Part shown: piece after piece, positions 1 to 8,582 of the stretch
Layout: every line of letters begins with the position of its first letter
How positions within the stretch are numbered: the stretch's first letter is position 1
Source: Meiothermus sp.
GTDB taxonomy: Bacteria > Deinococcota > Deinococci > Deinococcales > Thermaceae
Assembly (NCBI RefSeq): GCF_025056915.1
Contig: NZ_JANWVH010000008.1
Location: 1-56,560, forward strand
Reading direction: 5' to 3'
DNA length: 56,560 bases
The notes under the pieces: generated by a model
The model's input: only the letters and a program-made list of their open reading frames with translations
Database searches by the model: none
What the model was told of the DNA's origin: nothing
Program-made: the position numbers and the translations under genes

Positions 1-1
1 C

Positions 2-1069
2 CCCCTGATCCGCAGCGCCTACAGCCCCAGTGTAAGCGGCAGCCCGGCCTGTCTGCAAAACGGGCAGAACGCCACCATCACGGTGAGCTACAGCCTCATC
101 CCCACCAGCGCTAAGCTCTGGCTGGGCGAGGAACTAACCGACCAGACCCTGGGCTTTGCGCGGGAGAACCTAAACAGCAGCGCCACCCTGAACCCCAACC
201 CCAGCGCGAGCACCCGCGGGGGTGAGGGGCTCACCTTCGACCGGGAGGGCAACCTCTGGCTCTTCGGGGGCACCACCGCAGACCCTCACCTCCTGCGCTA
301 TCCGGCCTCGAGCCTCACCGGCAGCAGCCCCACCCCCGACCGCAGGCTCGACATCCAGGGCCTCACCTGCATAGGCGGTTTGGACAGCCTGGCCTTCGAC
401 CCGGAGGGAAACCTCTGGGCCGGCTCCAAGTGCGCCAACCGGGTCTACCGCCTGAGCAAAGACCAGCTCGCGGGGGCCGGAAGCGGCCGCACCAGCCTGA
501 GCGCCGGGGTCGTATTCCAGGTAGAAGCGCCCAACAGCCTGGCCTTCGACCGCGAAGGAAACCTCTGGCTGGGCCGGGGCGGCAGCTCGGACGGTACGGT
601 GGTGCGCTTCGACCGCTCACGGCTGGGCGCCTCCTACAGCGGCCCGCCCGACCGCGAGCTTATCTCGAGCGACAGTTTGGGCCGGCTGGACGCCCGTCAC
701 CTGGCCTTCGACGCCGGGGGCCACCTCTGGGTGATGGCCTTCGGCGACAACGCGCTGTACCGTCTCACCCCAGGCGAGCAAAGCGGCACGGGGAGTACCA
801 GCCTGACCCCTTCGGTACGGGTCTACCTGGGGGCGGGGCCTCTGCTCGAGGGCATGGCCTTCGACGAGGGCGGGGGGCTTTGGATTACTTACACCGCCGA
901 TAAGTTTGCCCGCCTGGCCCCTTCCCAGCTCAGCGGGGTAAACTCACCCGGAAGCCCGGTGATTCCGGAGCGGGTCTTTACCGTGGGCACCGGGGGAACC
1001 CAGTACCCCCTCTCCCCGGCCCTCTACCCGGCCCCGGCCGGCCTGCCGCTCTACCATAGGCTGCCCTAG
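2..1069 (+). CDS. Beta-propeller (NHL/SMP-30-like) repeat protein, 5' end missing
   Basis: The reading frame is open to the left edge, so the N-terminus lies outside the window; 355 residues are visible. Five blades carry the pattern (L/M)(A/T)FD-x-EGNLW (for example GLTFDREGNLW, SLAFDPEGNLW, HLAFDAGGHLW, GMAFDEGGGLW). This is typical of six- or seven-bladed propellers of the NHL, SMP-30 or Vgb kind. No catalytic residues can be assigned. A strong rho-independent terminator follows directly. The neighbours are two exported lipoproteins, so an extracellular or periplasmic binding or scaffold role is an inference. The propeller assignment is fairly sure; the function is unknown. Confidence 0.75.
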   Translation, partial: PLIRSAYSPSVSGSPACLQNGQNATITVSYSLIPTSAKLWLGEELTDQTLGFARENLNSSATLNPNPSASTRGGEGLTFDREGNLWLFGGTTADPHLLRYPASSLTGSSPTPDRRLDIQGLTCIGGLDSLAFDPEGNLWAGSKCANRVYRLSKDQLAGAGSGRTSLSAGVVFQVEAPNSLAFDREGNLWLGRGGSSDGTVVRFDRSRLGASYSGPPDRELISSDSLGRLDARHLAFDAGGHLWVMAFGDNALYRLTPGEQSGTGSTSLTPSVRVYLGAGPLLEGMAFDEGGGLWITYTADKFARLAPSQLSGVNSPGSPVIPERVFTVGTGGTQYPLSPALYPAPAGLPLYHRLP

Positions 1070-1086
1070 CCCCCGGAAGCCCCCCA

Positions 1087-1109
1087 CCCCGCCTGCGGGC
1101 GGGGTTTTT
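1087..1109 (+). terminator. Rho-independent terminator after the propeller gene
   Basis: A perfect 7-bp GC stem, CCCCGCC (1087-1093) with GGCGGGG (1098-1104), has a 4-nt loop and is followed by five T. It lies 17 nt after the stop codon and separates this gene from the next promoter. Confidence 0.9.
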
Positions 1110-1110
1110 C

Positions 1111-1144
1111 GTTCATGGCTTGTTCAAGGAGGGGGCTCTACCCT
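1111..1144 (+). promoter_or_regulatory. Activator-type promoter with 11-bp direct repeats
   Basis: GTTCAT (1111-1116) and GTTCAA (1122-1127) lie exactly 11 bp apart, followed by an 11-nt spacer and the -10-like TACCCT (1139-1144). There is no normal -35 at 17 nt from this -10. The identical layout precedes the protease gene (3013-3046). The 11-bp GTTCA repeat and its distance to the -10 match PhoB/PhoP-family (OmpR-type) operators. The regulator itself is not visible. Confidence 0.6.
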
Positions 1145-1171
1145 GGGAGCACCCTGTGAGGAGGTGCAAGA

Positions 1172-2944
1172 ATGAAGACCATTTCCAGACTGCTCATCTC
1201 CCTGGCCGCCGGGCTGCTGGCCGCCTGCAGCCAGCCCCAGCCCCCCGAGGAGGAACCCGCGGTGGTGGTGCCCGAGACCACCAAGGTGCTCGACCAGGGG
1301 AGCCGGGCCGCCCTGAGCGCGGTGGAACCCGACGGCACGCTGCGCTTTAGCCCGGGTAGCGGGATTGAGGACCGGCTCAAGCCGGGCGATGTGGTGGTGA
1401 GCGAGCCCGCCCAGGCCATCCCCGACGGCCTCTTGCGCAAGGTGCGGGCGGTGCGGGTGGAGGGCGGTGGGGTGCGGGTGGAGACCGAGCCGGCCAAGAT
1501 TCAGGAGGCCATCCACCGGGGCAGCCTGCGCGTGCGGCGCGAGCTCAAGCCCGAAGACCTGCGCAGCTCGGTCTCGCTGCAGCGCGGGGTCTCGGTGCAG
1601 GGTTTTCGCCATACCCTGGACACCGACTTTGGCACCGGGGGGCGCATCCGGGCCACCGGCAGCCTGGAGATCAATCCGGTGCTGGACTTCGACCTGGACC
1701 TGCGCTGTGACGAGACGGTGCGGCTGCCGGTGGTGGGCCGGGTCTGCCGGGAGATACCCGACCTCATCGTGCTGGTGCGGGTGGGGGTGGAGGAAAACGC
1801 CCGGCTGCGCCTAACGGGCGACCTGGCCTACTCCTTCGAGCGGGAATGGCCCATCGCCACCCACCACTTCGCCCCCCTGACCTTCTCCATCGGGCCGGTG
1901 CCGGTGGTGCTCACCCCTAGGCTCACCCTCTTCCTGCGGGCCGACGGCGAGGTAACCGCGCGGTTTGCCTTCGAGGTACAGCAGTCGCTCACCCTGATTG
2001 CGGGCTTCGAGTACAACTCCGACCTGGGCTTCCGCGACCTGAGCGAGCGCCGGGCCAGCCTCAGCCTGCTGCCCCCCACCCTGGAGGGCCGGGTAGCGGC
2101 CCAGGCCGCCGCCGGGGTGCGCTTCCAGGTGATGCTGTATGGGGTGGTGGGGCCCTTTGGCGAGCTGCGGGGCGGCCCCAGCTTCGAGGCCAGCCTACAG
2201 GGCCTTGGCGGGGGGGTGCTGTGGAGGCTCGAGGCCTGCCTCACCCTCTCGGTGGGCATCACCTCGGTGGAGGTGCTCGACTTGCGCTACAGCCGCGACC
2301 TGGGACGGGCCTGCCTGCCCATCACCCGGCGCGACAACACCCCACCCAGCGTGAGCATCGCGAGCCCCACCCCCGGCAGCGAGATTTTCCGGGGCCAGGT
2401 GGTGGCCCTGCGAGGGCTGGTGAACGACCCCGACGCAGGGTTGGGCCAGAGCGTGAACTGCCGCTGGACCTCGAGCAACCCAGCCGACCCCAGCCCCACC
2501 GGCTGCGAGGCCAGCATCACCTTTGCCACCACCGGCAGCCGCACCCTCACCCTCACCGCCACCGACGCCGCCGGGGCCAGCCGGAGCGCCAGCGTGAGCG
2601 TTGCCGTGCGCGAGCCACCCACCATACTGGTTAGCATCAACAGCCCTAGAGACGGTGAGTTCATCCTGCCTTCGGATACCATAAACCTTTCGGGCTCGGC
2701 CAGCGGCGGCAGTAGCCCTTACACCTTCACCTGGCGGGTGGCCTTCCCTACCAACAACGCGGGCATTGGGGGCACGGTTTACACCATCGGCAACGGGGCC
2801 AGCCGGAGCTGGCGGCCCAGCGACACCATCCCAGGCCTGAGCTGCGCTACCGATGCCTATGCACGGCTTACCCTCGAGGCCCGCGATGCGGGGGGCCTGC
2901 TGGGTACACGCTCCATCGTGATTCGCATCTGGTCCCTCTGCTGA
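1172..2944 (+). CDS. Secreted lipoprotein with C-terminal Ig/PKD-like domains
   Basis: The 590-residue protein starts at an ATG with GGAGG eight nt upstream (1160-1164). A signal peptide ends in the lipobox LLAAC with the lipidated Cys at residue 19. The region 30-380 is rich in beta-strand-like sequence with several Cys, matching no family I recognise. From about residue 388 there are two Ig/PKD-like modules, each opened by a PPSVSIASPTPGSE- or PPTILVSINSPRDGE-type edge. The same module type closes the protease encoded downstream, so the two proteins probably act in the same place on the cell surface. The promoter carries the same tandem repeats as that gene. The function is unknown. Confidence 0.8.
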   Translation: MKTISRLLISLAAGLLAACSQPQPPEEEPAVVVPETTKVLDQGSRAALSAVEPDGTLRFSPGSGIEDRLKPGDVVVSEPAQAIPDGLLRKVRAVRVEGGGVRVETEPAKIQEAIHRGSLRVRRELKPEDLRSSVSLQRGVSVQGFRHTLDTDFGTGGRIRATGSLEINPVLDFDLDLRCDETVRLPVVGRVCREIPDLIVLVRVGVEENARLRLTGDLAYSFEREWPIATHHFAPLTFSIGPVPVVLTPRLTLFLRADGEVTARFAFEVQQSLTLIAGFEYNSDLGFRDLSERRASLSLLPPTLEGRVAAQAAAGVRFQVMLYGVVGPFGELRGGPSFEASLQGLGGGVLWRLEACLTLSVGITSVEVLDLRYSRDLGRACLPITRRDNTPPSVSIASPTPGSEIFRGQVVALRGLVNDPDAGLGQSVNCRWTSSNPADPSPTGCEASITFATTGSRTLTLTATDAAGASRSASVSVAVREPPTILVSINSPRDGEFILPSDTINLSGSASGGSSPYTFTWRVAFPTNNAGIGGTVYTIGNGASRSWRPSDTIPGLSCATDAYARLTLEARDAGGLLGTRSIVIRIWSLC

Positions 2945-2961
2945 ACAAAACCACCCAAGAA

Positions 2962-2987
2962 CCCTGCCCCGCCGGGCAGGGTTTTTT
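2962..2987 (+). terminator. Rho-independent terminator
   Basis: Stem CCCTGCCC (2962-2969) pairs with GGGCAGGG (2974-2981) around a 4-nt loop, followed by six T. It ends the lipoprotein transcript just before the protease promoter. Confidence 0.92.
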
Positions 2988-3012
2988 GATGGGGCGCTCG
3001 CTCTGGGCAGGT

Positions 3013-3046
3013 GTTCATGGCCCGTTCAACCCCTCGCCCCTACCCT
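3013..3046 (+). promoter_or_regulatory. Second copy of the tandem-repeat promoter
   Basis: GTTCAT (3013-3018), GTTCAA (3024-3029), an 11-nt spacer and TACCCT (3041-3046). All spacings are identical to those at 1111-1144, although the spacer sequences differ. Co-regulation of the two secreted proteins by one OmpR/PhoB-family regulator is the simplest reading. Confidence 0.6.
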
Positions 3047-3089
3047 GGAGACGACTTCGGGAGAACCCGAAGACCCCAGGAGGAAAACC

Positions 3090-5570
3090 ATGAAAAGCAA
3101 CCCCGCCCGCTCGCTCCTCAAGGTCGCTTTGCTGGCCATCTCGCTGCTCCTGATGGCCGCCCAGTGTGGCGGTGGAACCAGCCCCAACCAGCTGCCCCCG
3201 TCCACCTTCCGCATCGTACCCTCGCTCAGCCCGCAGGTAGCCGCCATTCCCGACCCCGACGGCGGCGCCCCCCGACCGGTGGGGGCCCTGCGCGGCAAGA
3301 GCGGTCTTCAGAGCGAGTTTGTGCTGAACGAGCTGCTGGTTAGCAGCGACGACACCGCCAAGGTGGAGGCCCTGGCGGCCCGCTACGGGGGGCGAGTTCT
3401 GCGGACAATTGCCCTCGAGGGCGCCCCCAAGCTGCACCTGGTGCGGGTTAACGCCAGCCCTGCCGTCGAGGCCCAGCTGGCCCAGGACCTGCAAACCCTG
3501 GTGCCCGGCGCCCGCAGCGACCTCGAGTTCTCCAGCCAGGAGGGGCTCAACCTGCTGGCCACTGCCGCCCGCGAAGGGGTTAGCCAGAACCTCAAGGTCT
3601 CGCTCAACTTTGTGCTAAACCCCCAGGGCTTCGCCGAGGCCACCGCCCTCGAGGCCGGTATTAGCTCGGTGGCTGCCGCCGAACGTGATCTCTACAACTC
3701 CAACGCCTTTGGCTGGCCCTACATGAACCGAGGCAGCGCCCAGGACATCGGCGTAGGCGAGGCCTGGCGGCTGCTCCAGGCAGCCGGGCGGCTCTCCAGC
3801 CGGGTCAAGATCGCCATCATAGACGGTGGCTTTGAGCGCGACCACCCCGACTACCCCGCCCAGCGCAGCATTTACGGGGGCGCCAGTTGGGGGGCCGCCA
3901 ACCCCCAAAACTGCGGTGGAGGGCCCTGCCCCTGGCATGGCACCTTGGTTGCCCAGGCCGCTATGGGCCAGCCCGACAACAACCAGGGCGCAGCCGGCCC
4001 AGCAGGCCCCATCGCCGAGTTGATGGCGGTTCAGGTGCCCGGCGACTTCTTCGAGTTCCTACGCTTCGTGGTCACCACCCTGGCCGGGGCCCTGGCCGAA
4101 CGCCCACGCATTATCAACATGAGCGCAGCCGGAGCCATACCTGCGGTGCCCGGCGCTCTGCTCGACGCCACCGTAACCCCCCTTCTACTGACCATTGAAA
4201 CCAGCCCTTTCCGCCCGATTTTCTTTGCCTCGGCGGGCAACAACGGGCGCAACGTGGACGCCGAAGACTGCTTCCTGGGCATCTGCTGGGAGGAAGACCT
4301 CTGGGTGCCCTGCGAGCTGCTGGGGATGATTTGCGTAGGTGGCATGGGCTGGGACAGCGCCGCCCGAGCGGCAAACTCGAACTTCGGCAGCAACTCCAAT
4401 TTCTTTTCGGTAGACATCTACGGCCCCTACACGGTCTGGGCCGGCCCCGACCCCGAGCGGCGGGAGGTGCGCCGGGTGAACGGCACCAGCTTCGCCTCCC
4501 CCTTTGTGGCCGGGGTCGCCGCCCTAATCTGGGCGGCCAACCCGGCCCTGCTGCCTTTCCAGGTCGAGCAGATTCTCTACGAAACCGCTCACAACGGCGG
4601 CGTACACGGTTCAGGCGGACACCAGCGGCGGGTCAACGCCTTTGCTGCGGTCAGCCGGGCTTTGGGCAACGTGCCCCCCTTCGTGCGCATTGACAGCCCC
4701 AGGGAAGGGCAGGTTTTCTCCTGGCGGCTACCCGTACTCCTGAACGCGACCACCTACGACCCCGACACCCCCGGCACCCCCAGCCTGAGCTGGAGCAGCA
4801 ACCTCGAGGGGAACTTGGGGAGCGGCAACGGAATCAGCGCATCTACCCTGCGACCCGGCAACCACCGCATCAGCGTTGCCGCCACCTCAGGCGGCCAGAA
4901 CGCCAGCGCCGGTGTGAACATCAGCATTCGCAACGACCCACCCACCGTTCAAATCGTGGAACCTGTCAGCGGCAGCACGCTTTGCACCAACACCCCCATT
5001 GACTTCCGGGCCACCGTGAGCGACCCCAACAACTTTGGCGCGTACCCCTTCCCCAGCGGCAACGTCGTCTGGCGCATCGGCGGCACCAGTTTTGCAAGCG
5101 GCCTTTCCGCGAGCCGCGCCTTCAGCAGCCCCGGTAGCTATACCGTGAACGTCCAGGCCACCGACGACGCTCCGGCCCCGCACGCCCTCTCCAGCACCGA
5201 TAGCCGCACCATCACCGTACAAAGCTGCGTCAACAACCCACCCAGTGCGAACATCACCCACCCGGCCAGCGACCTGAACGTGTACGCCGACCGCAACGAT
5301 GCCAACGGGTGGTATTACGAGTTGACCCTGCGGGCCAGCGCATCCGACCCAGACGGCGACCCCCTGACCCTGCAGTGGTTCACCGACCGCGCCGATGTGC
5401 AACCCGGCCCCCCGGCCAGCGGCGAGCAGCTGCTGGGCAGCGGAAGTGAGACCACCGTCAGGCTGTATGGCGGCAGCTGCGGCGTGTCGCACAACATCAC
5501 CCTGCGGGTTTCGGACAGGGTGAACACCATCGTGCGCACACGCCTGATCCGGGTGAATGTCCTTTGCTGA
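3090..5570 (+). CDS. Subtilisin-family (S8) serine protease with Ig-like repeats, putative lipoprotein
   Basis: This 826-residue secreted protease has AGGAGG at 3078-3083 before the ATG. The catalytic triad is visible: Asp245 in IAIIDGGFERDHPDY, His283 in HGTLVAQA and Ser467 in NGTSFASPFVAGVAAL. A FASAGNNG motif supplies the oxyanion Asn. Residues about 30-215 look like an inhibitor-type propeptide. After about residue 530 there are three Ig/PKD-like modules, opened by PPFVRIDSPREG, PPTVQIVEPVSG and PPSANITHPASD. The signal peptide ends MAAQC-GGG: the Cys is placed as in a lipobox, but Gln at -1 is unusual, so lipidation is uncertain. It is related by its C-terminal modules and its promoter to the lipoprotein encoded just upstream. 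Confidence 0.93.
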   Translation: MKSNPARSLLKVALLAISLLLMAAQCGGGTSPNQLPPSTFRIVPSLSPQVAAIPDPDGGAPRPVGALRGKSGLQSEFVLNELLVSSDDTAKVEALAARYGGRVLRTIALEGAPKLHLVRVNASPAVEAQLAQDLQTLVPGARSDLEFSSQEGLNLLATAAREGVSQNLKVSLNFVLNPQGFAEATALEAGISSVAAAERDLYNSNAFGWPYMNRGSAQDIGVGEAWRLLQAAGRLSSRVKIAIIDGGFERDHPDYPAQRSIYGGASWGAANPQNCGGGPCPWHGTLVAQAAMGQPDNNQGAAGPAGPIAELMAVQVPGDFFEFLRFVVTTLAGALAERPRIINMSAAGAIPAVPGALLDATVTPLLLTIETSPFRPIFFASAGNNGRNVDAEDCFLGICWEEDLWVPCELLGMICVGGMGWDSAARAANSNFGSNSNFFSVDIYGPYTVWAGPDPERREVRRVNGTSFASPFVAGVAALIWAANPALLPFQVEQILYETAHNGGVHGSGGHQRRVNAFAAVSRALGNVPPFVRIDSPREGQVFSWRLPVLLNATTYDPDTPGTPSLSWSSNLEGNLGSGNGISASTLRPGNHRISVAATSGGQNASAGVNISIRNDPPTVQIVEPVSGSTLCTNTPIDFRATVSDPNNFGAYPFPSGNVVWRIGGTSFASGLSASRAFSSPGSYTVNVQATDDAPAPHALSSTDSRTITVQSCVNNPPSANITHPASDLNVYADRNDANGWYYELTLRASASDPDGDPLTLQWFTDRADVQPGPPASGEQLLGSGSETTVRLYGGSCGVSHNITLRVSDRVNTIVRTRLIRVNVLC

Positions 5571-5590
5571 AGGCGCTGGGAGGGCCTTTT
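5570..5590 (+). terminator. Weak terminator-like hairpin after the protease
   Basis: AAGGC (5570-5574) pairs with GCCTT (5584-5588) and is followed by further T. It lies in the 22-nt gap between two convergent genes. The stem is short, so confidence is moderate. Confidence 0.45.
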
Positions 5591-5592
5591 GC

Positions 5593-6879
5593 TCAGAAGG
5601 CGGTTCTGACCACCCCCGCCGCAACCAACGCCCGAATTTGCTCCGGCGTATAGCCCAGCACCTCGCTCAGCACAGCCCCGGTGTGTTCGCCCAGCAGCGG
5701 CGGATGCGCCGGGGCCTGGGCCGGGGTGCGGGATAGGTGGGCCAGCGGCGAGCCCAGCAGGGGAATCGAGCCCAGGGTGGGGTGTTCGACCTCCTGAAGC
5801 ATCCCCCGGGCCCGGGCCTGCGGCTCGGTAAAGGCCTCGGCCAGGTTGTTCACCGGGGTCACCGGAACCCCGGCCAAGGTGAAGCGCTCGAGCCACTCCC
5901 GGCGGGGGCGGCTACGCAGGATGGCCTCGAGCTCAGGCAGCAGCTCGGCCCGCCAGCGAACCCGACCCGCATTGGTCTGGAAGCGTTCATCTGCCCAGAG
6001 CTCCGGGCGCTCGATGGCCTCGCAGACCCGACGGTACTGCTCATCGTTGCCCACGGTCAGCATAAACCAGCCATCTGAGGCCGCAAACGCGCCGTAGGGG
6101 ACAATCTGGGGGTGGGCGTTGCCCAGCCGTTCGGGCAGCTGCTGGGTCAACAGATAGCTCTGCGCCAGGTTGACCATGGCCGCCAGCCCCACATCAAACA
6201 GTGCCAGGTCGAGGTGCTGCCCCAACCCGCTGCGGGCCCGCTCCTGAAGCGCCGCCAGGACGGCCACGGCCCCCATCATGCCGGTCATGAGGTCAATCCA
6301 GGCCACCGGAACCCGCATGGGCGCGCCTTCGGGCTCCCCCGTGACCGACATGATGCCGCAAAGCCCCTGTATGGCCACATCGTAGCCGGGCTCCGCGGCG
6401 CGGGGGCCGGTCTGGCCGTAGCCGGTGATCGACAGGTAGATGAGCCCTGGGTTCTTCTGAGAAAGGCTGGCATAGTCCAGGCCATAGCGGGCCAGGTCGC
6501 CCGTTTTATAGTTTTCCACCAGCACATCGGCCTGATGGGCCAGGTCTTGCACAAGTTGCTGGCCCAGGGGGTCTTTGAGGTTCACCACCACGCTCTTCTT
6601 GCCCCGGTTGCAGGAAAGGTAATATGCGCTCTCCCCCTCCGGGGCCACCTCCCATCCCGGCCCACCTTTTCCATCGGAGACCGAGCCCTTCTCTTCCGGA
6701 GGCTCGACCCCTGACCCCCGTCCCCTGATAAAGGGGGGGCCCCAGGTTCGGGTGTCGTCGCCCCTGGGGGGCTCAATTTTCCAGACTTCCGCGCCTAAGT
6801 CGGCCAGCATCTGCGTGCAGTAGGGGCCGGCCAGAATGCGGGAAAGGTCGAGCACTTTGAGACCATCCAGTGCACCCAT
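5593..6879 (-). CDS. CaiB/BaiF family (class III) CoA-transferase
   Basis: This 428-residue enzyme should move CoA between carboxylic acids through an aspartyl-CoA anhydride. Family motifs are present: LKVLDLSRILAGPYCTQMLADLGAEV at the N-terminus, the catalytic-Asp region ALFDVGLAAM, and the ENYKTGDLARYGLDY and YLSITGYGQTGP blocks. The open frame extends further upstream, but the homologous N-terminus begins at MGALDGLKVL (start 6879). That ATG lies 7 nt from a TAGTAT -10, so the message is probably leaderless. About 28 Gly/Pro/Glu-rich residues interrupt the usual WGPPF...GESAYYL stretch. The gene is divergent from galE. The CoA substrate cannot be told from sequence. Confidence 0.92.
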   Translation of the reverse strand: MGALDGLKVLDLSRILAGPYCTQMLADLGAEVWKIEPPRGDDTRTWGPPFIRGRGSGVEPPEEKGSVSDGKGGPGWEVAPEGESAYYLSCNRGKKSVVVNLKDPLGQQLVQDLAHQADVLVENYKTGDLARYGLDYASLSQKNPGLIYLSITGYGQTGPRAAEPGYDVAIQGLCGIMSVTGEPEGAPMRVPVAWIDLMTGMMGAVAVLAALQERARSGLGQHLDLALFDVGLAAMVNLAQSYLLTQQLPERLGNAHPQIVPYGAFAASDGWFMLTVGNDEQYRRVCEAIERPELWADERFQTNAGRVRWRAELLPELEAILRSRPRREWLERFTLAGVPVTPVNNLAEAFTEPQARARGMLQEVEHPTLGSIPLLGSPLAHLSRTPAQAPAHPPLLGEHTGAVLSEVLGYTPEQIRALVAAGVVRTAF

Positions 6880-6886
6880 GGTCAAA

Positions 6887-6911
6887 ATACTAAGGCTTTT
6901 ACGGGTAGAAT
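6887..6911. promoter_or_regulatory. Divergent pair of leaderless promoters
   Basis: On the minus strand TAGTAT (6887-6892) ends 7 nt before the CoA-transferase ATG. On the plus strand TAGAAT (6906-6911) ends 7 nt before the galE ATG. Only 39 bp separate the two start codons, so both transcripts should begin at or next to their ATG. Confidence 0.7.
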
Positions 6912-6918
6912 CGGGCCC

Positions 6919-7923
6919 ATGAAGGTTCTGATTACGGGCGGAGCAGGGTACATCGGCAGCACCGTTGCCCACGCGCTTCTCGACACCGGCCATGTGCCGG
7001 TGCTGCTGGACTCGCTGGTCACGGGGCCCAGGGCCTTTACCCAGGGCAAGATTTTTTATGAGGGCGATATCGCCGACCGAGCGCTCCTGGAGCGCATCTT
7101 CCGGGAACACCCCGAGATCCACAGCACCATCCACTGCGCCGCGCGGATTGTGGTCCCGGAGTCGGTGCAGGAGCCCTACCTCTACTACCACGAGAACGTC
7201 TGCAAAAGCCTGGAACTGTTCAAGAACCTGGCCGAGCTGGGCTACCCCAGGGTGGTGTTCAGCTCCTCGGCCTCCATCTACGACGCCGTGCCGGGGTTCA
7301 AGGTGACCGAAACCTCGCCCCTCAAGCCCAGCTCCCCCTACGCCCGCACCAAGTACATGATGGAGATGGTGCTGGAAGACCTGTGCAAAGCCACCCCACT
7401 TCGGGGCATTGCTCTGCGGTACTTCAACCCCATCGGGGCCGACCCCAAGCTGCGCTCGGGCATCCACGTGCGCGAACCCAGCCACGTGCTGGGCAAGATG
7501 GTGGACGTGGCCCTGGGCAAGTTGCCCGAGTTCACCCTCACCGGCGTGGACTGGCCCACCCGCGACGGTTCGGGCATCCGCGACTACATCCACGTCTGGG
7601 ACCTGGCCATGGCCCATGTGAAGGCGGTGGAGCAGTTCGATGCGGTCATGCAAAAAACCAAAAGCGCCTATGTGGTGATTAACCTGGGCACCGGCCATGG
7701 GGTGACCGTGAAGGAACTGCTTGCGGCCTTCGAGCGGGTGTACGGCAAGCAGATTCCCAAGCGCGAAGCCCCGTCCCGCCCGGGTGATGTGGCCGGGGCC
7801 TACGCCAACGCCGACCGGGCCTTAGAGCTGCTGGGCTGGAAAGCCGAGCACTCCATTGACGAGGGCATCGCCAGCGCCCTGGCCTGGGGTCAGAAGCGCA
7901 GGGAAGTCCTGGGGTATGCCTAG
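6919..7923 (+). CDS. galE: UDP-glucose 4-epimerase-type SDR enzyme
   Basis: This 334-residue extended short-chain dehydrogenase interconverts UDP-glucose and UDP-galactose. It shows the NAD-binding GGAGYIGS at the N-terminus, the FSSSASIYD serine block, the catalytic SPYARTKYMME (YxxxK) and the ALRYFNPIGAD substrate loop. The C-terminal GDVAGAYANADRALELLGW is typical of GalE. The start follows a TAGAAT -10 by 7 nt and lacks a Shine-Dalgarno sequence, as expected for leaderless mRNA. The TAG stop is the first three bases of a repeat element (see 7921). Epimerases with other nucleotide sugars cannot be excluded, but GalE is the best match. Confidence 0.93.
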   Translation: MKVLITGGAGYIGSTVAHALLDTGHVPVLLDSLVTGPRAFTQGKIFYEGDIADRALLERIFREHPEIHSTIHCAARIVVPESVQEPYLYYHENVCKSLELFKNLAELGYPRVVFSSSASIYDAVPGFKVTETSPLKPSSPYARTKYMMEMVLEDLCKATPLRGIALRYFNPIGADPKLRSGIHVREPSHVLGKMVDVALGKLPEFTLTGVDWPTRDGSGIRDYIHVWDLAMAHVKAVEQFDAVMQKTKSAYVVINLGTGHGVTVKELLAAFERVYGKQIPKREAPSRPGDVAGAYANADRALELLGWKAEHSIDEGIASALAWGQKRREVLGYA

Positions 7924-7936
7924 AGCGCTCTTCACA
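7921..7936 (+). repeat. Left end of the TA-bounded short repeat (fragment)
   Basis: TAGAGCGCTCTTCACA is identical over its first 14 bases to the left end of the copies at 33252 (minus) and 9256 (minus). Its TAG is the galE stop codon. I find no matching right end downstream, so this is a truncated copy or a solo end. Confidence 0.6.
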
Positions 7937-8175
7937 GGGTATGGGAGCATGCCGCTGAACCGCCACACAGCACCAGCCCGGGCGCAGCGTCAGCGGTAGA
8001 TCAACGGCAGTAGCAGCAGGGTGAAAGACACCGAACATCTTAACCGTGGGGTCGTCCGGGGCGCGAACCCGCCCCACTCGACCAGAGATTCCCCGTCGGC
8101 TCTGCTCGAGCCCAACGGTTCGCCTCGGTTCTGCTGGACAAGCCCAAGCAGTACCGCTTTCTCTAAAGGCAAAGC

Positions 8176-8207
8176 AAAACACGAGGGGGCCCAGCGGCCC
8201 CCTCGTG
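8176..8207 (-). terminator. Rho-independent terminator of rpmI-rplT
   Basis: A perfect 12-bp stem, CACGAGGGGGCC with GGCCCCCTCGTG, has a 4-nt loop (8192-8195) and is followed on the minus strand by TTTT. It lies just beyond the rplT stop. The stem is also stable on the plus strand but has no T run there. Confidence 0.9.
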
Positions 8208-8218
8208 CGTTTCAGGCG

Positions 8219-8566
8219 TTAGGCCCTGGCTTTGCTCACCAGCTCGGCAAAGGCCTCGGGCTGGCGCACGGCAATATCGGCCAGAATCTTGCGGTCGAGT
8301 TCGATCCCGGCCTTTTTCAGGCCGTGCATGAACACGCTGTAGCTCAGGCCATGCTGACGCGCCGCGGCGTTGATGCGCACAATCCACAGGCGGCGCATGT
8401 CGCCTTTGCGCTTGCGGCGGTCGTTGAAGGAACGCATGGCGCCGCTGAACAGGGTTTCGCGGGCTTTGCGAACGCTCTTGGAGCGCAGGGCATAAAAACC
8501 CTTGGCGCGTTTGAGGATGGCTTTGTGTTTACGACGACGGACTACACCGGTTTTGGCGCGCGGCAT
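8219..8566 (-). CDS. rplT: 50S ribosomal protein L20
   Basis: The 115-residue protein begins [18 protein letters not shown] and contains the RNA-binding signature [19 protein letters not shown] and the [16 protein letters not shown] block, all diagnostic of L20. It binds 23S rRNA early in large-subunit assembly and often represses its own operon. GGAGAGGTG precedes the start. It is second in a two-gene operon with rpmI, 16 nt apart, and ends in a strong terminator. Confidence 0.98.
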   Translation of the reverse strand: MPRAKTGVVRRRKHKAILKRAKGFYALRSKSVRKARETLFSGAMRSFNDRRKRKGDMRRLWIVRINAAARQHGLSYSVFMHGLKKAGIELDRKILADIAVRQPEAFAELVSKARA

Positions 8567-8582
8567 CTGTTCTCACCTCTCC

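Noticed and set aside
8030-8150. tRNA-like sequence (GGGGCGCGAACCCGCCCC, both strands examined)
   Set aside because: No acceptor stem or proper T-loop (TTCRANY) can be built around it; at best it is decayed sequence.
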